From: Betaproteobacteria bacterium HGW-Betaproteobacteria-22
GTDB lineage: Bacteria > Pseudomonadota > Gammaproteobacteria > Burkholderiales > Methylophilaceae
DNA: 64,000 nucleotides
Reading direction: 5' to 3'
Assembly: GCA_002842285.1 (NCBI GenBank)
Contig: PHCJ01000001.1
Location: forward strand, 148,369-212,368
Below the pieces are notes generated by a model. That model made no database searches, was not told the DNA's origin, and saw only the letters and a program-made list of their open reading frames with translations. How positions within the stretch are numbered: the stretch's first letter is position 1; every line of letters begins with the position of its first letter. Positions 8,286 through 16,886 of this stretch are shown here, in pieces. Made by a program: the position numbers and the translations under genes.

Positions 8286-10136
8286 ATGACTCAAAACATC
8301 AACCCTTTAGAAGTCGCAAGACAAACATTAATCAGGCTCGCAAAGAGCCAAAAACAGCCAACCCCGGAAAATTACCAGTTGGTTTATGATGAAATTGCCG
8401 GCACTGACTCAGCAAAGTCCGCAGGTAATCAGCTAGAACATACGCTGGAGAAAATCCTGCTCGAAAAAGGCAAGACCAACCCCAAATACGCAGCGATTGC
8501 CACTAAACTTGCAGGCCTGGCCAACAAAAAAGACCATGCCAAACTTGAGGCGCTTTTACAGTCATTAATCGATGACACCCGCTCCGCAGCCGACAGCGCG
8601 CAATGGGGCAATCTGCTGCGCTATTTGCTCAAACAGCTGGATGTCAATCACACAGGCATGACATTAAGCCGCAAGAAAGATGGGCTTAACCGTGTCATCC
8701 TGAATTTTGGCAACGATGCCAATGTATTGGCGCAAAAAATACAGGCACTGGTGACCTCATGGGGCGATGGCAAGCCTGTCGGCTTTGAAACCCCCAGCAC
8801 GCATGATACTAACCATTCAAACAGTGCTGAAAAACCCAGTAACACCGCACATGAAGCCCTACCCGACGTACCTCCACATACTGCACAGCCAGACTCACGC
8901 GTCACAGACACACAACTGGCAGAAGCCTGGCGTGACATGCTGCTTCGCACCATTAACGTGATCGTGGTTCCGCAGTTTCATGGTATTCCCAGTGCAGAGC
9001 ATCGCATCAAATCGCTGATAGCTCGCGCACTCGCTGCAAAAGATTTAGCGGAAATTGCAAAAATTAATCAAATATTAAAATCAACGCTGCTTAGGGCAGA
9101 AATGCAAACTGATGCACACAGACGCATGCAGGAAGCGCTTATTGAGATTCTACGTCTATTGGTTTCCAGCATGGCCGAACTCACCATTGAAGATGAATGG
9201 CTGCATGCCCAGATTTGCATCATCAAGGAAATTATTGCAAGCCCGCTCAAAATAGATACTATTTACAATGCTGAAAGTAGCCTGAAAGAGCTTATCTTCA
9301 AGCAGGCGCAATTAAAACCGAGCCTGCAAGAGGCTAAAGACACGTTAAGAAATATGGTCAGCACTTTTGTGAGCCGTCTGGCAGACATTGCCAACAGCTC
9401 TGGCGACTATCAAAACAAGATTCAGCATTATCACGACCAGATCAACGAAACCGATGACATCGCCGAACTAAGCACCATTCTTGAGCATCTGGTGAGCGAC
9501 ATCAGCGCCATGAGTTCAGAGGCCAAACAAAATCACGAAGAGCTACAAGCCGCGCAAGCCAAAGCTGCCGAAGCCGAGAAAAAAATCAACGAGTTGACAC
9601 TCAAGCTTGATTACATCAGTGAAGCCGCGCATGAGGACTTTTTAACAGGCGCGCTCAACCGACGCGGTATGGATGAAGCCATCATTCGAGAGTTTGAACG
9701 AGCAGACCGTCACGGCACTGCTTTATCGCTCGCCATGCTGGATATTGACCACTTTAAAAAAATCAACGACAGCATGGGTCACTCTGCCGGTGACAAGGCA
9801 CTCGCGCATCTAGCCAAGGTGGTGAAAAGCATTCTACGTAGCACCGACGTGCTCGCACGCTACGGTGGTGAAGAGTTTGTCATCCTGTTGCCAGGATCCA
9901 ATCAGGATGATGCGGTCACGGTTATCTCCGGCTTGCAGCGCGAGCTTACCAAAAACTTCTTTCTGCATAACAATGAGCGCGTTCTTATCACTTTCAGTGC
10001 GGGTGTAGCCGAGCGCGTACCGGGTGAAGAAATTGACAGCATCCTGCCACGTGCCGACGCTGCTTTATATATTGCCAAACAGTCAGGTAGAAACCGCGTG
10101 GTGGGTGCAGACGACCACAAACACGACCACCAATAA
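8286..10136 (+). CDS. Diguanylate cyclase with long helical N-terminal region
   Basis: 616 residues. The C-terminal GGDEF domain (about 450-605) makes c-di-GMP from two GTP: active-site GGEEF at 527-531 and an inhibitory I-site RSTD at 518-521, so product feedback is expected. The first 430 residues lack a recognisable sensor and have no membrane segment. They include a conserved-looking opening (RLAKSQKQPTPENYQLVYDE) and a coiled coil just before GGDEF (SSEAKQNHEELQAAQAKAAE). A cytosolic enzyme. Its stop lies 3 nt from the stop of the convergent gene with no terminator between them. Confidence 0.9.
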   Translation: MTQNINPLEVARQTLIRLAKSQKQPTPENYQLVYDEIAGTDSAKSAGNQLEHTLEKILLEKGKTNPKYAAIATKLAGLANKKDHAKLEALLQSLIDDTRSAADSAQWGNLLRYLLKQLDVNHTGMTLSRKKDGLNRVILNFGNDANVLAQKIQALVTSWGDGKPVGFETPSTHDTNHSNSAEKPSNTAHEALPDVPPHTAQPDSRVTDTQLAEAWRDMLLRTINVIVVPQFHGIPSAEHRIKSLIARALAAKDLAEIAKINQILKSTLLRAEMQTDAHRRMQEALIEILRLLVSSMAELTIEDEWLHAQICIIKEIIASPLKIDTIYNAESSLKELIFKQAQLKPSLQEAKDTLRNMVSTFVSRLADIANSSGDYQNKIQHYHDQINETDDIAELSTILEHLVSDISAMSSEAKQNHEELQAAQAKAAEAEKKINELTLKLDYISEAAHEDFLTGALNRRGMDEAIIREFERADRHGTALSLAMLDIDHFKKINDSMGHSAGDKALAHLAKVVKSILRSTDVLARYGGEEFVILLPGSNQDDAVTVISGLQRELTKNFFLHNNERVLITFSAGVAERVPGEEIDSILPRADAALYIAKQSGRNRVVGADDHKHDHQ

Positions 10137-10139
10137 ACG

Positions 10140-11466
10140 CTAGTGCGCTGCGACACACACTTGATTGCGCCCGGACTCCTTGGCTCGGTAAAGCGCTTCA
10201 TCCGCACGATTGAGCAACACATCCATATTATCATCTATTGAAACAACTGAAGCCACACCGATAGAAACCGTAAATTTAACCGGCAGGCCATCTTTTAGCG
10301 GCACTTCCGTTGCTGCAACGGCACTTCTTAGGCGCTCCGCCGCCTCGACAGCTTCTTGTATGTCGGTTTCCGGCAGCAGTACGGCAAACTCCTCGCCACC
10401 TATGCGGCCAATAATATCTACTTCACGCAATGTAGTGCGAAAAGTATCCGCCATTTTTTTGAGCACGGCATCGCCTAATTTGTGCCCATGACTATCATTG
10501 ATGCGTTTAAACCAGTCAATATCAATCATAAAAATCGCCAAAGGTTTTGCGTAGCGCAACGTCCGTGCCAGCTCCTTTTCTGCCAGCTCCATAAAATGGC
10601 CACGATTATTGACCTCTGTCAGATAGTCTACATAGGCTTTTTGCCGCAGCTCTTCTTCGAGCTTCTTTCGCTCAGAAATATCCATATGGATACCAATCAT
10701 TCTGAGCGGCTCATGGTTGACGCGCCAGTCTATGACTTTAGCCACAGCAAATAGCCATATCCAGCCGCCATCTTTGGTTTTACGGCGATATTCTATACTC
10801 ACAGGTTCGTTACCTTGCATGCAACGCTGCAAGGCTGCCATCACTGCGGCAGCATCTTCAGGATGCAAATTGGCCTGCCATTCTTTTAGACTGCTGTGAA
10901 ATTCTTCAGGTGAATACCCCAGCATTTTTGAGTATTCATCGCTCACCTCAACCTCACCTGTTGCTACTTCTAAATCAAACCAGGCCTGTTTAGCGGCGAT
11001 CATGGCAAGCCGAATGCGCTCTTCACTTTTACGCAGGGCGGCTTCCGTTAACTTTATCTCGGTAATATCACGTGCCACTCCAAACAGCCCAACCACATCA
11101 CCGAACTTGTCATAAATGGCATATTTACGATTATCCACCCAACCTGCCTTACCATTACGGTCAAGTACAGGCTGAGTTTCGCGTGTCATCGCCATACCCT
11201 GGTTAAAGAGTTTTTTCTCTAATGCGTAATAAATATCCGCGTATTCCGCCGAGAAAACCTCATAGTCTGTTTTGCCTATTAAGTCCTGCCAGCTTTCCGC
11301 ATCATGCGTAATGTTAACGAGTGTTTGACTCGCACCGGTAAACTCATGCGCCCTGTTTTTAAAGTATATATAATCATCGGTGTTATCAAACATTGCCGTG
11401 AGGTTGGCGAGCGCATTCTGCTCCAGTGCTGATGTACCTGGCGCTGACGATTTACTGAGTGAGATT
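10140..11466 (-). pseudogene. PAS-PAS-GGDEF diguanylate cyclase, 3' part of a gene split by a transposon
   Basis: This part encodes two PAS domains (one around ALANLTAMFDNTDDYIYFKN, one around RLAMIAAKQAWFDLEV with its PAC segment) and a GGDEF domain with intact GGEEF (coding near 10386-10400) and I-site REVD. Reading upstream, the frame runs into the transposon end at 11475. Joined to 18603-18925, counting the 8-bp target duplication once, the coding length is 323+1327=1650 nt, exactly 550 codons, giving an intact 549-residue PAS-PAS-PAS-GGDEF protein. The remaining fragment could still be translated from a TTG in the terminal repeat (11498) if the element supplies a promoter, so residual cyclase activity is possible. 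Confidence 0.9.
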
Positions 11467-11474
11467 GAAATATG
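11467..11474. repeat. Target site duplication, left copy
   Basis: GAAATATG directly abuts the left terminal repeat; the same 8 bases abut the right terminal repeat at 18603-18610. Confidence 0.95.
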
Positions 11475-11500
11475 CGGAATTATGTAGCAACCGCACAAAG
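11475..11500 (+). repeat. Left terminal inverted repeat of the transposon
   Basis: 26 bp starting CGGAATTATGTAGC, the exact reverse complement of 18577-18602. Identity stops at the next base inward, so the repeat is exactly 26 bp. Confidence 0.97.
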
Positions 11501-11559
11501 CAAATTTGCCTCATCCCAGTAAAATAACCCCTGTTAAGAATCGTTTCATGGGGAAATAT

Positions 11560-11988
11560 ATGGGGCACACCTACGCTATATCTGGGTTAGTTGGCAAACG
11601 TTCGGAAATGGCCGGACTGGTCGAACACCACCAGAAGGAAATAGAGCGCCTTCGGCAAGGCTTGTACCAGATTGACGCCGCAATCCGTATTTTCGACCCT
11701 ACTTATCGTATCAGATCTATCAAGGCTACGGAATACAGGCGCTACAGTCGCATTTTTAAGAAGGGAGAATGCTATCGTCTGTGTCTTGAATCGCTACGTT
11801 GTGCAGATGATGTTCTAAGCACTACGCTCATTACCGAGATCATCATGCACAAGAAGAAACTGACGCATGACCAGCAGTCAACTATCACGGATAGTGTGAA
11901 CAACTCACTTCGTTTTGCAGAGCGCAGAGGTATCGTCAAGCGCGTTGGCATGGATGGCATAAGCATCCGCTGGAAGCTCGCGGAGTAG
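11560..11988 (+). CDS. Transposon cargo protein, coiled coil plus winged-helix-like C-terminus
   Basis: 142 residues, family not recognised. The N-terminal third is a predicted coiled coil (KRSEMAGLVEHHQKEIERLR) followed by IDAAIRIFDPTYR; the C-terminal half looks like a small winged-helix-like domain ending WKLAE. The next gene encodes a paralogue with the same order (KRAELLGLIEHHQAHIQRL, LDATMLLFDADY, C-terminal MLWTLF). The start at 11560 is chosen over an upstream TTG (11506) because the protein then aligns with its paralogue from residue 1 and GGGGA lies just upstream. It lies just inside the left terminal repeat. Transposition accessory or DNA-binding function is only a guess. Confidence 0.65.
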   Translation: MGHTYAISGLVGKRSEMAGLVEHHQKEIERLRQGLYQIDAAIRIFDPTYRIRSIKATEYRRYSRIFKKGECYRLCLESLRCADDVLSTTLITEIIMHKKKLTHDQQSTITDSVNNSLRFAERRGIVKRVGMDGISIRWKLAE

Positions 11989-11995
11989 GTTCAAT

Positions 11996-12442
11996 ATGTC
12001 ACAGCCCCACGTTATTTCAGCACTCACGGACAAACGAGCGGAATTACTAGGCTTGATCGAACATCATCAAGCGCATATACAGCGCTTATCAATTAACGTA
12101 GATCAGTTGGATGCAACAATGCTGCTGTTTGATGCTGATTATGACTTCAAGAAAGCTAAATCTAAAGGAATACGTGTTACTAATCCTTGGTTTAAACAAG
12201 GAGAGGTGCCTCGACTGCTGCTAGAGATGCTTGGAAGGTCTGAGCAGCCAATAACGACCACGCAATTGACTGATACACTCATTCAAATGAAGGGCATTGA
12301 AGTGGCTGGATTGAAAGAGCGCGACCGCTTGGGCAAGCTGGTCTTTGGAGCGCTTAAACGCATGGCAGACAGGCATCAAGTTAAATCCACGGGCAAAATT
12401 AAAGGTGCTGGCGGCGGTGTAATGCTATGGACGCTGTTTTAG
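11996..12442 (+). CDS. Paralogue of the preceding cargo protein
   Basis: 148 residues, unrecognised family, clearly related to the product of 11560-11988 in its N-terminal coiled coil and the DATxxxFDxxY motif; they diverge in the C-terminal half. The gap between them is 7 nt, so they form one transcription unit. The C-terminus (AGGGVMLWTLF) resembles the beta-wing end of a winged helix. The last 4 bases overlap the end of the convergent transposase gene, which supports one compact element. Confidence 0.65.
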   Translation: MSQPHVISALTDKRAELLGLIEHHQAHIQRLSINVDQLDATMLLFDADYDFKKAKSKGIRVTNPWFKQGEVPRLLLEMLGRSEQPITTTQLTDTLIQMKGIEVAGLKERDRLGKLVFGALKRMADRHQVKSTGKIKGAGGGVMLWTLF

Positions 12443-13473
12443 GCAGCTAATCTTTCAGTTAAACGTCTATTGCCCTGCCAATATCCGCACCAGTCACGGT
12501 GAGTTTTGGTTTTGGCACACTTGCTGGCAATGTCATTAAATATTCTGCCATTCGCCCAGCGGCGGGTATCTTCACGGTAAGCGGCTTCATTGGCGTAGTT
12601 GGCGAGATATTCATTACCAAACTTATGCACTTGGCCGTATTGCATACGACGAAAACGTGCAAAGTAACTTTCTGCAAGATTGTTGGTAGTGCCATCATCG
12701 GCGCGATACTCAATACTGTGATTGACACGGCGCGTGTCATAACGTGCATGTAATGGGTCATAGGCATTAGCTTCGTCGGCACACACAATTGCACCACGAC
12801 TTACAAACCTATCTGCCAGGTTAATAACATCGGCTTGGTTCTCACTTTTAATCACGAAGGTTAACGTCTTTTTACCGCCAACATTTTCATTGATGCGGCC
12901 ATTGGCTAATTCAGTACACTTTTGGCGCATCACAAACACGCAGCGCTTATTGGGCTTTTGATGCTTGGCTAAACGGCGGTCTATACGATCTTCTTTCTTG
13001 TTTTTAGGACGGATATGCCCGTTCACATAAGCACCATCCATGTGAATTTCACCATCTAACTTATCAAGCTCGCGCTGTTCAATCAGTGACTCACGGATTT
13101 TATGTGCTAGTACGAATGCCGTCTTGTATTGCACGCCAAGATCACGGCTTAACTGTAGTGCTGATATGCCTTTTACCGCATTGGCATAAATGGCAATCGC
13201 TGCCAGATAGACGCGTAACGGCAACTTATGAAAGGCAAAGATAGTGCCACTGGTAACAGAGAAAGTGTGACTGCAATCCTTGCAACGCCATTGCTTGCGA
13301 GTGCGCTGATAATAATGCTTGCCAACTGTTCCACATGCAGGACACGCCACTTCATCGCCACCACCCCAACGCAACTCCTTAAACACATGGAAGGCCTCTT
13401 GGTTGGTCATCTCAAATACACGACGTACTGACAATGTACGGGCTTGAGCTGAAAGTAAGAAATGTTGAGACAT
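12439..13473 (-). CDS. IS1595 family (ISXO2-like) transposase
   Basis: About 344 residues. An N-terminal zinc ribbon (CPAC...WRCKDC, cysteines at about 48, 51, 68, 71 counted from an upstream TTG-type start at 13485) is followed by a helix-turn-helix-like region and a DDE-type catalytic core: D in HMDGAYVNGH (about 150), D in CADEANAYD (about 237) and the NNLAESYF motif (N/E about 268-272) typical of ISXO2-like enzymes. The start at 13473 (MSQHFLL) is preferred over a TTG 12 nt upstream. No frameshift or stop: the enzyme looks active, which fits the recent insertion. It would act on the 26-bp terminal repeats. Confidence 0.92.
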   Translation of the reverse strand: MSQHFLLSAQARTLSVRRVFEMTNQEAFHVFKELRWGGGDEVACPACGTVGKHYYQRTRKQWRCKDCSHTFSVTSGTIFAFHKLPLRVYLAAIAIYANAVKGISALQLSRDLGVQYKTAFVLAHKIRESLIEQRELDKLDGEIHMDGAYVNGHIRPKNKKEDRIDRRLAKHQKPNKRCVFVMRQKCTELANGRINENVGGKKTLTFVIKSENQADVINLADRFVSRGAIVCADEANAYDPLHARYDTRRVNHSIEYRADDGTTNNLAESYFARFRRMQYGQVHKFGNEYLANYANEAAYREDTRRWANGRIFNDIASKCAKTKTHRDWCGYWQGNRRLTERLAA

Positions 13474-13562
13474 AATTAATTGCATTCAATGTTGTTTGTA
13501 TGTCTTTATTATACATAAATATGTATGTTATGCAATAATAAAATATATAAATATGAATAATT

Positions 13563-13580
13563 AAGATATAAATATATCTT
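13563..13580. promoter_or_regulatory. Candidate operator upstream of the XRE regulator
   Basis: 8-bp inverted repeat (AAGATATA / TATATCTT) with a 2-nt centre inside a very AT-rich 130-bp stretch between the divergent transposase and regulator genes. XRE regulators often bind such sites at their own promoters; the assignment is inference. Confidence 0.4.
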
Positions 13581-13622
13581 TTATAGATATATTTATTTAC
13601 TTATAGTAGATAGTATGTTCTA

Positions 13623-13913
13623 ATGAAGGCTAAAGTTAATGTAATAAGGTTTTTAATGGAATTGAGAGAGCTAATCCGTGGCGCACGCGCTTTAGTCGAG
13701 GCTAGAGAAAAAAGGTCTATTACCCAGACAGAGATGGCTGGGCGCATAGGTATTGGTTATCGCACCTATTTGGAATACGAAAGAGGTACAAATGCGCCTT
13801 TGGCAATGAAGGCATTGTTGAACTTGCTGACGTTACTTGACGATCAAGAGGTGGTAAGAGTGGTGCGTGAGTGGACGCAACATAAGGAGGTGACAAATGA
13901 ACAGCATCAATAA
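13623..13913 (+). CDS. XRE family transcriptional regulator
   Basis: 96 residues with one helix-turn-helix (SITQTEMAGRIGIGYRTYLEYERG, split as two helices around GIGYRT). It has no second domain, so it resembles control proteins of restriction or toxin systems. An internal ATG at 13656 has a better ribosome site (TAAGG, 6 nt spacing) and would give an 85-residue protein still containing the whole HTH; either start is possible. The next gene overlaps it by 17 nt. An AT-rich palindrome at 13563-13580 upstream is a likely autoregulation site. Confidence 0.8.
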   Translation: MKAKVNVIRFLMELRELIRGARALVEAREKRSITQTEMAGRIGIGYRTYLEYERGTNAPLAMKALLNLLTLLDDQEVVRVVREWTQHKEVTNEQHQ

Positions 13914-14844
13914 AATGGAAGTGGTTGGGAAAGCTAGCGGCTTATCAGCCTCTAACCCAATACCAAAATACCATCGCCAACAGTATTTGTTAGCCCTGCT
14001 GGAGCTTGCAGGCGGCGTATTGAGTAAAATGGATTTACAAAAACTGTTGTTTCTTGCCGAACAAGGAACAAAAAACGCACACTACGACTTTATCCCTTAT
14101 CACTATGGGTGTTATTCGTTTCAAGCACAGTCTGATATTGAGTTAATGGAATCACGTGGCTGGCTAACGATTGATGGTAATCACCTTAACTTAAATGGCA
14201 GTATTGTCCGCCATCTGGCACAGTCAGTTATACAGCACATTAAATACATACTCGCCAAATACAATGCGTATCGTGGCAATGAGTTGGTGCGCTATATTTA
14301 CGAGAAGTACCCTTACTTTGCGATTAACAGCAAAATCGCAAAGACCATATTAAGCCAAGAGGCCTATCAATCGGTACAGCAAAGTGCTGAGAGCCTTGAC
14401 CAAGAGCAAAGTGTGTTATTTACCATAGGCTATGAAGGTCTGACTCTAGAACAATATATTAACCAATTGATAAAAAACGATGTAAAGCTATTATGCGATG
14501 TGCGAATTAACCCGCTAAGCAGAAAATTTGGCTTTTCCAAAAGCACATTAAGCCATGTTTTACCGCAAATAGGCATCGGTTATATGCATGTTCCAGAGCT
14601 GGGAATTGAATCTGAGAAACGCGCTCATCTTGAAGAGAAGCAAGATTATACGAGGCTATTTAAGGCGTATCGCTTAACCCTTCCGCAAAAGACAACAGGC
14701 ATTGATAAAGTTAGGCACCTATTAGAGCAACATCAACGTATAGCACTTACTTGTTTTGAAAAAGAGCATGATGAGTGCCATCGCCACTGTGTGAGCGACC
14801 ATCTTATGCAAACCGACAATGCCATTAAAGTGGTTCACCTATGA
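13897..14844 (+). CDS. DUF488 domain protein with N-terminal DUF4065/SocA-like region
   Basis: 315 residues. The N-terminal part (about 25-140) has a QKLLFLAEQG...YHYGCYSF pattern reminiscent of DUF4065/SocA-like or PF-unnamed helical domains found with toxin-antitoxin and phage genes. The C-terminal part (about 172-315) is a DUF488 domain: TIGYEGLTLEQYINQL, LCDVRINPLSRKFGFSK, and the Cys/His ending ALTCFEKEHDECHRHCVS. DUF488 proteins often occur in defence and mobile contexts; their biochemistry is not settled. A strong Shine-Dalgarno AAGGAGGTG lies 4 nt before the ATG. The stop overlaps the next gene by ATGA, so the two are coupled and probably act together. Confidence 0.75.
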   Translation: MNSINKMEVVGKASGLSASNPIPKYHRQQYLLALLELAGGVLSKMDLQKLLFLAEQGTKNAHYDFIPYHYGCYSFQAQSDIELMESRGWLTIDGNHLNLNGSIVRHLAQSVIQHIKYILAKYNAYRGNELVRYIYEKYPYFAINSKIAKTILSQEAYQSVQQSAESLDQEQSVLFTIGYEGLTLEQYINQLIKNDVKLLCDVRINPLSRKFGFSKSTLSHVLPQIGIGYMHVPELGIESEKRAHLEEKQDYTRLFKAYRLTLPQKTTGIDKVRHLLEQHQRIALTCFEKEHDECHRHCVSDHLMQTDNAIKVVHL

Positions 14845-15668
14845 GCGAAACGCGCAAAGTTTTTATTACTGTAAAAACCTACCCAACATTATCAAAAAGT
14901 TATGATGAGTTGGTATGTACCGCAGGCATTTTAGATGATGGCAGTTGGATTCGGGTATATCCATTACCATTTAGAAAACTGGATTACGAAAACCGTTATC
15001 AAAAATATCAATGGATGGAACTGCCAATTGAGCGCAATTTAGCTGATCCAAGGCCAGAAAGTTTCAAAGTCACCGATTTGTCAAAAGTTAAACTGATTGG
15101 CACACCCATCGGCACAGAGCAAGGGTGGTTGGCTAGAAAGGAAATTATCTTTGCAAAAAACAAGGCTTATACAAACTTGGAAGCGCTTATCAAATTGGCT
15201 AACGATAATCATCTATCACTTGCCACATTCAAACCGACACGATTATTAGATTTTGTGGTGGAAGAAACTGAACGCAAATGGGGTGCCGAGCATTTGGAAA
15301 CCTTGAAACAAAAAGCCAATCAATTATCACTGTTTCAAACAGAAGATGAAGTGAGAAAAGAGTTTGCTGTAGTGGATAAGCTGCCCTATAAGTTCTCGTA
15401 TCGGTTTTGTGACGACACAGGCAAAGAAAGTACGCTGATGATTGAAGATTGGGAAATTGGCGCGTTATATTGGAATTGTCTTCAAAGAAGCGGTAGTGAA
15501 GAAGCAGCAATCGAACAAGTGAAGCAAAAATACTGGGATACATTTCTAAAAAATGATTTGCACTTGTTTTTAGGTACAACAAGACAGTTTCACGCCTGGG
15601 CTAAAAATCCTTTTGTGATTATTGGTGTATTTTATCCACCGCTAGATCAACAACAAGCACTGTTTTAA
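14841..15668 (+). CDS. Conserved-looking protein of unknown function, partner of the DUF488 gene
   Basis: 275 residues, no family recognised. Opening KVFITVKTYPTLSKSYDELVCTAGI and DDGSWIRVYPLPFRKL suggest a small beta-rich domain; the C-terminus contains KYWDTFLKNDLHLFLGTTRQ and ends near FVIIGVFYPP. No signal peptide or membrane helix. The ATG overlaps the stop of the DUF488 gene (ATGA), so the pair is translationally coupled and controlled together with the XRE gene. A nucleic-acid-related or defence role is inferred only from the neighbourhood. Confidence 0.7.
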   Translation: MSETRKVFITVKTYPTLSKSYDELVCTAGILDDGSWIRVYPLPFRKLDYENRYQKYQWMELPIERNLADPRPESFKVTDLSKVKLIGTPIGTEQGWLARKEIIFAKNKAYTNLEALIKLANDNHLSLATFKPTRLLDFVVEETERKWGAEHLETLKQKANQLSLFQTEDEVRKEFAVVDKLPYKFSYRFCDDTGKESTLMIEDWEIGALYWNCLQRSGSEEAAIEQVKQKYWDTFLKNDLHLFLGTTRQFHAWAKNPFVIIGVFYPPLDQQQALF

Positions 15669-15731
15669 AGTTATGTAATTCGACCTGATCCCGCCAAAAG
15701 TATGTATAAATAATGATAAAGTAGTTGACAA

Positions 15732-16885
15732 ATGAAAAATGACGCCATAATAACTGCAAGCAAGCAAGCAAGCAAGCAAGCGAATCTACATCTAGCAGTC
15801 GTGCTCTATCCAATGCAAAGAAAGCTAAGAAGGATGAGTTCTATACCCAACTTGGCGACGTCAGCAACGAACTGAAATACTACAAGTCGCAACTGCGAGA
15901 CAAAACAATTTTATGCAACTGCGATGACCCATTTGAGAGCAATTTTTTCAAGTATTTTGCGCTCAACTTCAATACACTTGGCATCAAGAAGCTCATCGCT
16001 ACAAGCTACAAAAAATCACCTATCGTTGGTGGCCAATTACCGCTCATTACCATTGAAGGCTTAAAACCAGAAGGCAAAGAGCCATACGCGATAGAAATCA
16101 ACGAAGTACCTGATCAAAACGTTGACGGTGCGACCGACCTTGCCGACGTAGAATACCTCCTCAAGCACAACGCCAATACAGCTAGTTCACTCAAGGCCGA
16201 CAACACTTACAATGCTGGTGACTTCCGAAGTAGTGAGTGTGTGGCGTTATTAAAACAGGCTGACATCGTTATCACCAATCCGCCTTTCTCTCTGTTTCGT
16301 GAATATGTGGCGCAACTCGTCACGTACAATAAACAGTTCATCATAATCGGGAATAAAAACGCGATTACTTACAAAGAGATTTTTAAGTTAATTAAGGAAA
16401 ACAGAGCATGGGTTGGCGCCACCCCAATGGGCGTTGATATGTTATTTGACGTTCCAGAGGAATACGCCAAAATCATGATTGAAAATGGAAAAGAAGGCAG
16501 TAACTACAAAATTGTTAATGGGATTGTCAAAGGTCGATCGTCGTCAATTTGGTTCACAAATATGGACAACCCTAAGCGTCACGAAGAAATCACCCTCTAC
16601 AGAAAATACACATCAGGCGAATATCCGACCTATGATAATTACGATGCAATCGAGGTTGGCAGGGTAGCAGAAATTCCAGTTGATTATGATGGCGCAATGG
16701 GTGTGCCAATAACTTTTTTAGACAAATATAACCCTGAACAGTTTGAAATTATTGGAATGTCTGCATCTGCTGGTTACGATGTAGAGGTTGTTGGGCTTGA
16801 AAAAAACTCTAAATTCAAAGATGCACGGCCACTTCTTAGCGGAAAAAATACTTACGCAAGAATTTTCATTAAGCGAAAGAAATAA
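15732..16885 (+). pseudogene. EcoRI-type adenine DNA methyltransferase, phase-variable, OFF as sequenced
   Basis: Most of this span is an open frame matching EcoRI-like N6-adenine methyltransferases: KKAKKDEFYTQLGDVSNEL, the catalytic NPPF in IVITNPPFSLFREY (codon at 16277), NAITYKEIFKLIKE, and GVPITFLDKYNPEQFEI. That frame has an upstream TGA (15740-15742) and no start codon before its conserved region. The ATG at 15732 is in another frame and stops at 15873-15875 after 47 residues. Between them lies a GCAA tetranucleotide tract (15756-15781). Adding one GCAA unit (or losing two) fuses the ATG to the enzyme frame, giving a natural 385-residue protein. So the gene is best read as contingency-switched and OFF here, not dead. 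A truncated product from GTG 16241 would lack the N-terminal part. Confidence 0.88.
15756..15781 (+). repeat. GCAA tetranucleotide tract (6.5 copies) at the methyltransferase start
   Basis: Six full GCAA units plus GC, 24 nt after the ATG. Unit length is not a multiple of three, so slipped-strand gain or loss changes the reading frame. One more unit gives the ON frame. Confidence 0.95.
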
Positions 16886-16886
16886 T

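Noticed and set aside
11506-11559. Upstream TTG start for the first cargo gene
   Set aside because: The paralogue aligns from the ATG at 11560, which also has the better ribosome site.
15756-15781. CRISPR-like or structural repeat
   Set aside because: Simple tandem tetranucleotide without spacers; no CRISPR array is present anywhere in the window.
16788-16886. Longer start for the DUF262-HNH gene
   Set aside because: The extra 33 codons lie inside the conserved methyltransferase 3' end in another frame; the family N-terminus begins near the ATG at 16887.
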